Source: Alphaproteobacteria bacterium
GTDB lineage: Bacteria > Pseudomonadota > Alphaproteobacteria > JAJUGE01
DNA: 46,706 bases
Direction of reading: 5' to 3'
Assembly: GCA_029268305.1 (NCBI GenBank)
Contig: JAJUGE010000015.1
Span: forward strand, 1-46,706
Part shown: positions 17,258 through 24,225 of the stretch, one piece after another
How positions within the stretch are numbered: the first letter of the stretch is position 1
Layout: each line of letters begins with the position of its first letter
Translations under genes and position numbers: made by a program
Notes under the pieces: model-generated
Told to the model about the DNA's origin: nothing
The model's database searches: none
Seen by the model: the letters and a program-made list of their open reading frames with translations, nothing else

Positions 17258-17569
17258 ATGTCACGTATTAGCGAGCGCGAGTTGGTTCTTCCTTCTCTAG
17301 CTCTGATGGTGGGTCAGCCGGAGGGCTTTATCTCAACCACCGACCTGATCGCGGGGCTGGAGGAAATCTTTGAGCCGTCGGGACAGGATGCCACCATTCT
17401 CGACGGCCGGTCCGACACATACTTCTCTCAGAAGGTGAGGAATCTCATCTCTCATCGAAGCAGCACTAGCAGCTTCATTTATAACGGATTTGCCGAATAT
17501 GACGAGCAGCGACGAGGCCTCCGCATCACGGACAAGGGGCGAACCCTTTTAGCGCAGACAGGGACGTGA
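17258..17569 (+). CDS. Small winged-helix protein, Mrr N-terminal-like
   Basis: A 103-residue protein of unknown function. ELVLPSLALMVGQPEGFISTTDLIAGLEEIF, then YFSQKVRNLISHRS, and GLRITDKGRTLL at the C-terminus match the order helix-helix-recognition helix-wing seen in the DNA-binding domain found at the N-terminus of Mrr-type and HNH restriction enzymes. No nuclease domain follows, so it is a free-standing domain or the remnant of a larger enzyme. Codon use is clearly lower in G+C than neighbours. GGGGG precedes the ATG. Its stop abuts the stop of the opposite-strand methyltransferase-like gene with no base between. Confidence 0.65.
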   Translation: MSRISERELVLPSLALMVGQPEGFISTTDLIAGLEEIFEPSGQDATILDGRSDTYFSQKVRNLISHRSSTSSFIYNGFAEYDEQRRGLRITDKGRTLLAQTGT

Positions 17570-18217
17570 TTACGAGTAGCGTGCCTTATAGCCCGGTTTG
17601 AACCATGCCAACTCTGTGGGACCGGCATGGTCCTTGTCCCAGACATACCAAGCATAAGCAGTGGTCCCAGAGCCTGTCGCCTTCACGCCCTTCGGATAGA
17701 AAGTGATCCTTTCGCTGAAGACCCAGACGCGGCTTGGCGGATTGGCGTGGAAGATAGTCCTGGTCCGATTGGCTCCTTCTAGAAATGCTAGCCGAAGAAG
17801 AAGGGCAAATTTCCTCTGCGCTTGAGTTGCTGCCTTCGCAACAAATCCTTCCGCGCTGTGGAATGGTGGGTTCGTGATGATGTTCGCGTAGCGTCTATTT
17901 GTTTTTAAGAAATCGTGACCGGATTCACCATATCCTCGGTTGTAGAGGTCGGAGCTGATTACACCATTGCCCGTCGTCGCTAGGACTTCCGACATCGCCC
18001 CATCACCGCATGCAGGCTCCCAAATCTCGCCATCAAAGCGCTCGTTGTCTATCAGAGCGTAGGTCGCCCAAGACGGAGTCGGATAGAAATCCGGTCCATC
18101 AAGATCGGCAAACCGCTTGGTGGTGGGCTTAAAGCCGCCATTCAGGTGATATGTCCCGTCCACCGCGATCCCCTCAATGTGCACAAGTCTCAGCATCAGC
18201 GTACGGTGACCATCCAC
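17570..18217 (-). CDS. DNA N6-adenine methyltransferase-like protein
   Basis: A 215-residue protein with the layout of phage-type adenine methyltransferases. DFYPTPSWATYAL precedes motif I, WEPACGDGAMSEVL (E67 to G73), and motif IV is IITNPPFHSAEGF (NPPF at 116-119), followed by LLLRLAFLEG and SRVWVFSERITFYPKG. All expected core parts are present, so it may be active; the target sequence is unknown. The start is GTG 18217, or ATG 18196. It is A+T-richer than the surrounding genes and stands tail to tail with the winged-helix gene, suggesting horizontal entry. No restriction nuclease is next to it. Confidence 0.78.
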   Translation of the reverse strand: MDGHRTLMLRLVHIEGIAVDGTYHLNGGFKPTTKRFADLDGPDFYPTPSWATYALIDNERFDGEIWEPACGDGAMSEVLATTGNGVISSDLYNRGYGESGHDFLKTNRRYANIITNPPFHSAEGFVAKAATQAQRKFALLLRLAFLEGANRTRTIFHANPPSRVWVFSERITFYPKGVKATGSGTTAYAWYVWDKDHAGPTELAWFKPGYKARYS

Positions 18218-18378
18218 TTTCTCAACGGGCTTGTGAATCCTTGAAAGATCAGCAGCTTACAAGTACGATCGCAGATCGCGTTGACCCAGCGTAAGGCGTG
18301 TAGGCACGCTGATGTAGCTAGGTTCTTCTGTCGCACGCCCCAATTGCCCCGACCAAATGCCAGCCAGCGTAGCGACGG

Positions 18379-18903
18379 TCACCGCCGCCAGGAGCTCTGG
18401 TCCTTCGGCAGATCGCCGATCGGATCGAGGGCGGCGACGCGGCGGCCGGGCGCATCGTTCCAGCGCCAGAGGACGAGGTTGCTGCCCGCTGCCTGAACCG
18501 ACGGCACCAGCACGCCGGCGGCGCCGGAATCGCGGAGCCGCCGGGCGATGTCCCAGGTGGGGGGCCGTGCCTTGTCGACGAATGCGATCCGGCGCCACGG
18601 GCAGCGCAGGTGCCCGGGGTCGACGCCGGCCGCGGCGCAGGCCGCATCGTCCGACAGGTCGACGACACCGGCCACGTCGACATCGTAGGCGCAGAGCGTG
18701 CCGGGACGGATGCCGAGATCCTGCTCGTACTCCGCCACCGCGGTGGCGAATTCCGCCGACATGTAGAGCGCGGGCATGGCCGGCTCGTTGTGGCGGGCGC
18801 CGCGGATGGCGGCACCCGCGCCGCTGAGCGGCCGGTGCGCCCATTTCGGGGCGAGCATCCGCCAGAAACGGCCGCGGCAGGTGAACGTCGGAGGCGGGGT
18901 CAC
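18379..18903 (-). CDS. RES-domain toxin (Xre-RES toxin-antitoxin)
   Basis: A 174-residue RES-domain protein. Known RES toxins (MbcT, ParT) degrade NAD+ or ADP-ribosylate a target. The arrangement RFWRMLAPKWAHRPLSGAGAAIRGARHN, ALYMS (Y47) and AVAEYEQDL (E58) is the conserved first half; the family's GGRWN appears as GARHN. GDLPKDQSSWRR ends the protein. The GTG at 18903 is chosen because the domain begins directly after it, though the ribosome site is weak. The antitoxin gene lies upstream on the same strand but 135 bases away, an uncommonly wide gap filled by a palindromic repeat. Activity cannot be judged from sequence alone. Confidence 0.82.
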   Translation of the reverse strand: MTPPPTFTCRGRFWRMLAPKWAHRPLSGAGAAIRGARHNEPAMPALYMSAEFATAVAEYEQDLGIRPGTLCAYDVDVAGVVDLSDDAACAAAGVDPGHLRCPWRRIAFVDKARPPTWDIARRLRDSGAAGVLVPSVQAAGSNLVLWRWNDAPGRRVAALDPIGDLPKDQSSWRR

Positions 18904-18921
18904 GCCCTGTCCCGCCGGTCC

Positions 18922-19016
18922 GTCATCGCGCGGCGCGGTGCGCCGTGGCGATCCAGGCGGTGCGGTCGTGGCAGACGGCCCTGCATGGCTTCGTCGCTGG
19001 CGCTTCTCGCCATGAC
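18922..19016. repeat. Palindromic intergenic element, family 1, copy B
   Basis: It begins GTCATCGCG and ends CTTCTCGCCATGAC, with internal GGCGATCCAGG and GCATGGCTTCGTCGCTGGCG. It is the most degraded copy. It lies between the antitoxin stop and the RES toxin start and accounts for nearly all of that gap. Confidence 0.55.
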
Positions 19017-19038
19017 CGCATCGGCGGCATCGGCGGCG

Positions 19039-19407
19039 TCAGGCGTAGACGCCGTCGCGCAGCGTCTCGAGGTGGGCCAGCACGGCCTCGGCGTGGCCTT
19101 CGGAGACCAGCTCCTCCGCCGTCTGCCCGTCGAACCCGGCGAGCGGCTGGTGCCGGAACCAGACGATCGCCCGCGCCCGGTCGCCACCGAGCAGGTCGGA
19201 CGCCGTCGCGATCACGCGCCCGACCATGGCGAGCCGTGCCTGCACCGTCGGCGATTCCGGGTGCCGCGACAGGCTGTTGCGGTGCACCCGCAGGATGCGC
19301 GCCAGCTGCGTGAGGGAAACCTTCAGCTCCTCGCTCATCCGCTGCGGCGAGAACGCGCCGGCACGGTCGGTCACGTCGTCGAGAAAGGCGTTGAGCATGT
19401 GCATCAT
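19039..19407 (-). CDS. Xre/MbcA/ParS-type antitoxin
   Basis: A 122-residue protein of the antitoxin family that partners RES toxins. The N-terminal half has a helix-turn-helix (LKVSLTQLARILRVHRNSLSRHP), and the C-terminal half is the MbcA/ParS/Xre toxin-binding domain, with ARLAMVGRVIATASDLLGGDRARAIVWFRHQPLAGFDGQTAEELVSEGHAEAVLAHLETL. Three in-frame ATGs (19407, 19404, 19398) are close together; 19407 or 19404 fits best. The antitoxin probably represses its own promoter; ATGTGCAT and ATGCACAT flank the start region as an inverted pair. The partner toxin follows on the same strand. Confidence 0.88.
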   Translation of the reverse strand: MMHMLNAFLDDVTDRAGAFSPQRMSEELKVSLTQLARILRVHRNSLSRHPESPTVQARLAMVGRVIATASDLLGGDRARAIVWFRHQPLAGFDGQTAEELVSEGHAEAVLAHLETLRDGVYA

Positions 19408-19438
19408 CCTGTGCGGATCACGCCCAGTATATGCACAT
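19397..19438 (-). promoter_or_regulatory. Possible antitoxin operator (inverted ATGTGCAT pair)
   Basis: ATGTGCAT (19397-19404) and ATGCACAT (19431-19438) are exact inverted copies whose centres are 34 bases apart, about three helical turns. One overlaps the antitoxin start codons and the other lies where the promoter should be. This fits a dimer-of-dimers autorepressor site, but two 8-mers may also occur by chance. Confidence 0.35.
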
Positions 19439-19517
19439 CCGGACAGGCGCCATCAAGCGTACGCGCGGGACGCCCGCACCCCCGGAACAGCCGCCACCTC
19501 GCTCGACAGCCGCTCGG

Positions 19518-20327
19518 CTACTTCAGCGCGCTTCCCGTCGTCACGCCGAGCCGGAGCGCCATCGCGCCGTTCGCCTCGAACGGCTGCCATTGTTCGGCGA
19601 CCTCGCGCTCCAGCGCCTCGCGCGTCGACGGGTCGGCCTCTGCCGCGATCGCCGCAACCGGCGTGCTGTGGAGGTACTGGCGGAAGAAGTCCGCCGGCGC
19701 GGGCAGGCGAAGGTCCTTCGGCGCCGCCCGGACGTCGACCTCGCGGAAGCCGGCGTCGCGCATCAGCCCGGCGATGGCCTCGACCTCGTGCAGAGAGAAC
19801 ACCAGATCGACGAACCCCGCCGCCCTGGGGCCGAGGTGGCGCGCCAGCGCATCCGCCAGGATCCCGAACAGCGCCGGCCGCGGGCCGGGGACGTTGAGGC
19901 AGACCCGTCCGCCGCCCTCCAGCACCCGGCGCATCTCGGCGAGGGCGGCGGGTTTGTCGGGCATGAATTGCAGGCCCATCTGGCAGAGCACGACGTCGAA
20001 CGCCCCGTCGGGCAGCGGAATCGCCTCGGCGCTCGCCTCGTGCCAGTCGATCCGGTCGCCGGCTGGCGTCTCGGCCCGGGCGACCGCCAACATGCCCGGG
20101 TTCGGGTCGAGGCCCGCGACCGAGCCGGCGTCGCCGACCCGCTCCGCCGCGAGCCGCGCGACGACGCCGGTGCCGCAGGCGACGTCGAGCACGCGCTCGC
20201 CCGGCCGCAGGTCAGCGGCGGCGATCAGGTCCTCGGCGAGCGGCCCGCCGATGGACGGAACGAAATAGCGCTGGTAGTTCTCGGCTGCGGTTCCGGCATA
20301 GCTCCTGTCGAATGGTTGCGCAGTCAT
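19518..20327 (-). CDS. Class I SAM-dependent methyltransferase (UbiE-like)
   Basis: A 269-residue methyltransferase. Motif I is RVLDVACGTGVVARLAAERV, the acidic residue of motif II is in VAGLDPNPGML, motif IV is FDVVLCQMGLQFMPDKPAALAEMRRVLEGGGRV. The C-terminal 110 residues have no feature that identifies the acceptor. GGGAGGG precedes the ATG at 20327. It is divergent from the EamA transporter gene. The general class is certain; the substrate is unknown, and the quinone/terpenoid-type naming of such proteins is only by fold. Confidence 0.85.
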   Translation of the reverse strand: MTAQPFDRSYAGTAAENYQRYFVPSIGGPLAEDLIAAADLRPGERVLDVACGTGVVARLAAERVGDAGSVAGLDPNPGMLAVARAETPAGDRIDWHEASAEAIPLPDGAFDVVLCQMGLQFMPDKPAALAEMRRVLEGGGRVCLNVPGPRPALFGILADALARHLGPRAAGFVDLVFSLHEVEAIAGLMRDAGFREVDVRAAPKDLRLPAPADFFRQYLHSTPVAAIAAEADPSTREALEREVAEQWQPFEANGAMALRLGVTTGSALK

Positions 20328-20330
20328 GGC

Positions 20331-21266
20331 ATGCCCTCCCTGTCAGGACAGGGTCACTCTACAGCATCCCGCTTCCCCGAGCGCTTCTTGAGGGGGAGGG
20401 GCGCAGCCGGCGTCGGCCGGGCGGTGGCGACGATGTGCGTCGGCATCTTCTGCCTCGTCGTCAACGACTCCTTCGCGAAATGGCTGACCGCTTACTATTC
20501 GCCGCTGCAGATCGTCTTCGGCCGCAATCTGCTGGCGCTGCCGATCGTCGTCGCCCTGGTGCTGTGGCTGCGCGGGCGGGAAGGGCTCGGCACGCGCCAC
20601 CTCATGCTCCACGCGGCGCGGGGCGTGCTGATGGTGGCGTCGGCCTATGCCTTCTTCCGCGGCATCGCCGTGCTGCCGCTCGCCGAGGCGACGTCGCTGA
20701 TCTTCGCCGCGCCGATCTTCATCACTGCGCTGTCGGTGCCGCTCCTGGGGGAGAAGGTCGGCTGGCGGCGCTGGACCGCCGTGCTCGTCGGCTTCATGGG
20801 CGTGCTGATCGTCGTGCGGCCGGGCGCGGCGGCGTTCCATCCCGCTTCGCTCTGGGTGCTGGCGGCGGCGGTGCAGTACGCCCTGCTGATGATCAGCGCC
20901 CGCTGGATCGGCGAGGACGAGGACGCCTGGACGCTGATGGTCTGGGTGGTGATCTTCCAGCTGCTCTACAGCGGCCTGACGGCGCCGCTGGTCTGGGTGC
21001 CGCCTGACCCGTGGCACCTGCTGCCGGTGCTGGGCATGGCGGTGTTCGGCACGCTGGGGATGACGCTGATCAGCCAGGCGTTCCGGCTGGGGGCGGCAGC
21101 GGTGGTGGCCCCGTTCGAATACACCGCGCTGATCTGGGCGAGCCTGTTCGGCTGGCTGTTCTGGGGCGAGGTGCCGGAGCGCTGGGTCTATTTGGGTGCT
21201 GCGGTGATCGTCGCGAGCGGCATCTACATCGTCGTGCGCGAGACGCGGGTTAGGGGCGGCGGCTAG
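20331..21266 (+). CDS. EamA/DMT-family transporter
   Basis: A ten-helix drug/metabolite transporter with two EamA repeats. The first runs from CVGIFCLVVNDSFAKWLTAYYSPLQIVFGRNLLALP and includes FFRGIAVLPLAEATSLIFAAPIFITALSVPLLGEKVGWRRW; the second includes FGTLGMTLISQAFRLGAAAVVAPFEYTALIWASLFGWLFWGEVPERW. Its start is uncertain: ATG 20331 (311 residues) gives a long hydrophilic lead, TTG 20388 (292) gives the usual N-terminus, and ATG 20433 (277) would clip the first helix. None has a good ribosome site. The stop TAG shares a CTAG palindrome with the stop of the convergent gene. Substrate unknown. Confidence 0.85.
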   Translation: MPSLSGQGHSTASRFPERFLRGRGAAGVGRAVATMCVGIFCLVVNDSFAKWLTAYYSPLQIVFGRNLLALPIVVALVLWLRGREGLGTRHLMLHAARGVLMVASAYAFFRGIAVLPLAEATSLIFAAPIFITALSVPLLGEKVGWRRWTAVLVGFMGVLIVVRPGAAAFHPASLWVLAAAVQYALLMISARWIGEDEDAWTLMVWVVIFQLLYSGLTAPLVWVPPDPWHLLPVLGMAVFGTLGMTLISQAFRLGAAAVVAPFEYTALIWASLFGWLFWGEVPERWVYLGAAVIVASGIYIVVRETRVRGGG

Positions 21267-22039
21267 CCCGATCCGCCGCCGTCGGCGAGGCCGACGGCCT
21301 CCTCGAAGAAGCCGTAGCCCGCATAGCCGACCAGGAATCCCGCGAACATGCCTCCCCAGAAGTCCTCGATCGTGAGCACCGGCTGCGCGTCGGCGCCGCG
21401 ACGGCTCGAGAACACCACCAGCGTCACCGCGAGGATGAGCGAGAGGAAGATCGCGGCGAGCGCGCTCACGTCCGGGACCAGACCGGGATCGGCGATCATG
21501 TCCTTCAGCACCTTGGCGATGCCACCGAGAATGCTGCCGACGATCGCGCCGTAGATGTTGGCGACCAGCGGCGGCTTGACGAGGAAGCGGACCGAGAAGG
21601 ACGAGATCAGGCTCTCTTCCGCCAGCTTGTAGTGGACGCTGCCCTCGAACGCGACCTCCGATCCGGTCGTGAACAGCCACCTCGGCACGACGGCGTTGAA
21701 CGAATAGCTCGTCGAGCCGCCCGCCGGCACCTGATAGGTCTCGTCGTCGGGGTCCGGCCGATAGATCATCGGCGCGCCGGGCGGCTGCAGGGCCGCGGCC
21801 CAGGGTACGCCCGCCGCCAGCCGCCTCGGCGCGGGCATGGTGCGCCGGCGCTCGAATTCCTGGCTGTAGGTCTGCTGGTGGATCCACTGCACCAGATAGG
21901 GGATGTCGAACTTGATGCCGAGGACCCGGATCGGCGAGTCATGGGCGTTCGCGATCTTGGTCGTGATCGTGAACGGCGTGCCGGCGGTGATGAACACGCT
22001 CGGTATCGTGCTCGTGACCTTCAGCGCGTCCGCCGCCAT
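21263..22039 (-). CDS. Membrane protein of unknown function with beta-rich N-terminal domain
   Basis: This 258-residue protein was not recognised. Residues 1-165 have alternating short strands (VTSTIPSVFITAGTPFTITTKIAN, STSYSFNAVVPRWL, VAFEGSVHYKL, FSVRFLVKP), resembling an immunoglobulin- or arrestin-like sandwich. There is no signal peptide. The C-terminal part has a Gly-rich amphipathic stretch (IYGAIVGSILGGIAKVLKDMI) and two hydrophobic segments near 193-213 and 226-246, separated by a short polar loop. It may therefore be a tail-anchored protein with a cytoplasmic sandwich domain. It lies 22 bases after the luciferase-like gene on the same strand, so it may belong to that operon upstream. 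Confidence 0.7.
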   Translation of the reverse strand: MAADALKVTSTIPSVFITAGTPFTITTKIANAHDSPIRVLGIKFDIPYLVQWIHQQTYSQEFERRRTMPAPRRLAAGVPWAAALQPPGAPMIYRPDPDDETYQVPAGGSTSYSFNAVVPRWLFTTGSEVAFEGSVHYKLAEESLISSFSVRFLVKPPLVANIYGAIVGSILGGIAKVLKDMIADPGLVPDVSALAAIFLSLILAVTLVVFSSRRGADAQPVLTIEDFWGGMFAGFLVGYAGYGFFEEAVGLADGGGSG

Positions 22040-22061
22040 CGGACGTCTCCCGCGTGCGGGG

Positions 22062-23216
22062 CTAGAGCTCCGCCAGCCGCGGCAGGACCTCCTTGCTGAA
22101 CAGCGTCAGGTTGGCGACCGTGTCCTCGTGGCTGAGGTGGCCGCCCTGGCCCATCATCAGCAGGTGGCCGAAGCCGCCGACATGCTCGTGGAATTCGCGG
22201 ATCTGGTCGAACACCTGGTCCGGCGTGCCGGCGAAGGCGATGCCGGCATTGACGAACTGGTCGACGGTCGCGGTGCGCATGTCGGCCGTGCTGCCGTCGC
22301 GCAACGGAATCGTGCGTTTGAAGCCGCGGAGCGCCTGGCCGGTAGGCCCGGCGGGGGCGTAGCCCGGCGGGAACATGAACTGGGATGCGACGCGCGGCGT
22401 GGTGCGGCTGTAGTCGAGGATCTGGTGCGCGCGGCGCCGGCCCTCCTCCGCCGTCTCGCCGACGCCGACCATGGCGAGGTAGGCGAAGCGGTCGGCGGCG
22501 GGGGTGCCGCGCCCCGCCTCGGCCGACGCCTCGCGGTAGGCGCCGTAGATCAGCGGCGTGCGCGCATAGCCGGTGTTGAGCGAGGCGACCACATAGCCCC
22601 TGGCCCCGACCGCGCGGGCCGATTCCGGGCTGCTGACGGTCATCCAGACCGGCGGGTGCGGCTCCTGCCACGGCCGCGGCCAGACATTGACCTGGCGGTA
22701 GTGATAGTGCCGCCCCTCCCAGTTGAACGGGCCGTCGCGGGTCGAGAGCGCCTTCAGGATGAGGTCGTGCGCCTCCCAGAACCGGTCGGTCAGGTCGGCG
22801 GGATTGCTGTTCGCGGGCGAGAGCTCGAACGGCGAGCCCTTGACCAGCCCCATCTCGACGCGGCCGCGCGAGATCACGTCCAGCATCGCGTACTCTTCCG
22901 CCACGCGCACGCAATCCTGCCGGTTGGCGATCGGCATGCCGAGGCAGAGCAGGCGCGCCTGCTTCGTCTCGCGCGCCAGGATCGCCATCGGGATCGTGCA
23001 CACCGCCGTGGTGCAGGTGGCGGTGGTGTGGTGCTCGTTCACCATGATGTTCAGGCCGAGCTCGTCGCAGAGCGCCCACTCGTCGAGATAGCGATGATAG
23101 AGATCGGCGCCGACGCGCGGGTCGTAGACGCGGCTCGGGATTACGTTGCGGAGCGAATCCCCCAGCTCTTCCCAGCCGGGGTGATAGGCCATCTCGCTGA
23201 AATGCCAGACCTTCAT
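22062..23216 (-). CDS. Luciferase-like (LLM class) flavin-dependent monooxygenase
   Basis: A 384-residue luciferase-fold monooxygenase starting MKVWHFSEMAYHPGWEEL. LDEWALCDELGLNIMVNEHHTTATCTTAVCTIPMAILARETKQARLLCLGMPIANRQDCVRVAEEYAMLDVISRGRVEMGLVKG and PHPPVWMTVSSPESAR are family features. The gene begins with ATG overlapping the TGA of the preceding alpha/beta hydrolase gene (ATGA), which means tight co-translation. The two enzymes likely act in sequence, an oxygenation followed by hydrolysis. Among the three luciferase-like genes in the window this one is the most divergent, with a long insertion around GYAPAGPTGQALRGFKRT. Substrate unknown. Confidence 0.88.
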   Translation of the reverse strand: MKVWHFSEMAYHPGWEELGDSLRNVIPSRVYDPRVGADLYHRYLDEWALCDELGLNIMVNEHHTTATCTTAVCTIPMAILARETKQARLLCLGMPIANRQDCVRVAEEYAMLDVISRGRVEMGLVKGSPFELSPANSNPADLTDRFWEAHDLILKALSTRDGPFNWEGRHYHYRQVNVWPRPWQEPHPPVWMTVSSPESARAVGARGYVVASLNTGYARTPLIYGAYREASAEAGRGTPAADRFAYLAMVGVGETAEEGRRRAHQILDYSRTTPRVASQFMFPPGYAPAGPTGQALRGFKRTIPLRDGSTADMRTATVDQFVNAGIAFAGTPDQVFDQIREFHEHVGGFGHLLMMGQGGHLSHEDTVANLTLFSKEVLPRLAEL

Positions 23217-24046
23217 GAGACCGCTCCCCGCGGGACCGAGCTTGGCGAGACCCCGCCCTGGGAGACCGCGGCGGCTCGGGGTGCGGCGTCGAAGTTCAGG
23301 ATCAGGTCGGCGGTCGCGGCCGACTGCTCGATCTGCGGGTAATGGCCGGCCCCGGCGAGCCGGTGCAGCCACCCGCCCGGTAGCAGGCGCGCCAGCCGCT
23401 CGCCATGCGCCGGCGGCACATAGCCGTCGGCCTCGCCCCAGAGGAGGAGGGTGGGCAGGTCGACCCGGTGCAGCCAGCGCGCGAGCACCGGGTTGTGCAT
23501 GTAGGGCTTCCAGCCGTACCAGGCCGCGTACTGCCGCTCGCGCGCGATCGTCTCCATCTCGGCGTCGTCGAGATTGGCATAGTCGGGCGCCCAGCGGTCC
23601 GGATCGGCAAACAGGGCCTTGCGGATCTCTGCTTCCGAGAGGGCGAACAGGTCGGCGAAGTCGCGCTCCTCGCGCCCGCCGAGCTTGACGCCGGTCGGCG
23701 CGATCAGCGCGAGCCGGGCGAGGCGGGAGCGATCGCGCACCGCCATCTCGAGCGCGATCCAACCGCCGAGCGAAGCGCCGACCAGCAGTACGTCGCGCAG
23801 ATCGAGCCGCTCGATCAGATCGAGATAGAGATAGGCCAGGTCGTCGACGCGGCGGAAATCCGGCGGCGGCGGCTTGCCGTCGAAGCCGGGGTGGCGCGGC
23901 ACGATCACCTGCCGCTTCGCCGCGAGCTGGCCGACGAAGGTCCGATTCCAGGCGAAGAAGTGCTCGGGATGCAGGAAGAGGAGCGGCGGCCCGCTGCCGT
24001 GAACCGTGTACGTGACGGCGACGCCGCCGGATTCGAACGTTTCCAT
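23213..24046 (-). CDS. Alpha/beta hydrolase
   Basis: A 277-residue alpha/beta hydrolase of the Abhydrolase_1 type. LLFLHPEHFFAWNRTF is the oxyanion region (HGxxxx appears as HPEHFF), PRHPGFDGKPPPPDF follows, the nucleophile elbow is VGASLGG (S92), LLLWGEADGYVPP carries the acid and GAGHYPQIEQ the base. The C-terminal 25 residues are low-complexity. Relatives include C-C bond hydrolases and esterases. It ends in an ATGA overlap with the luciferase-like monooxygenase. A palindromic repeat lies between this gene's start and the end of the chemoreceptor gene upstream of it. Confidence 0.87.
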   Translation of the reverse strand: METFESGGVAVTYTVHGSGPPLLFLHPEHFFAWNRTFVGQLAAKRQVIVPRHPGFDGKPPPPDFRRVDDLAYLYLDLIERLDLRDVLLVGASLGGWIALEMAVRDRSRLARLALIAPTGVKLGGREERDFADLFALSEAEIRKALFADPDRWAPDYANLDDAEMETIARERQYAAWYGWKPYMHNPVLARWLHRVDLPTLLLWGEADGYVPPAHGERLARLLPGGWLHRLAGAGHYPQIEQSAATADLILNFDAAPRAAAVSQGGVSPSSVPRGAVS

Positions 24047-24126
24047 GCCTGCCTCGCGCCGCTTGTTGCGGACTGTCGTTGTTGCCGGGTCGCCCCGGTC
24101 GGAGGCAGGTTAGCGCATTAATGGCC

Positions 24127-24217
24127 GTCATTGCGAGCGAAGCGAAGCAATCCGGAGCGGCCGCCGCCGTGGCTGCCGCCCTGGGTTGCCGCGGCGGCTT
24201 CGCCGCCTCGCAATGAC
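24127..24217. repeat. Palindromic intergenic element, family 1, copy C
   Basis: GTCATTGCGAG (24127-24137) and CTCGCAATGAC (24207-24217) are a perfect 11-bp inverted pair. Inside are GAAGCAATCC on the left and GGCTTCGCCG on the right. It lies after the stop of the chemoreceptor gene and before the hydrolase gene, both on the minus strand. Confidence 0.85.
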
Positions 24218-24225
24218 GTGGAAGG

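Noticed and set aside
17170-18330. Complete prophage or integrative island
   Set aside because: Only two small genes, no integrase, structural genes, attachment repeats or tRNA junction seen; kept as a short foreign insert.
19431-20330. Upstream extension of the EamA gene to give a 611-residue fusion
   Set aside because: The extension is antisense to the SAM methyltransferase gene and is Arg/Gly-rich; the transporter alone has the normal length.
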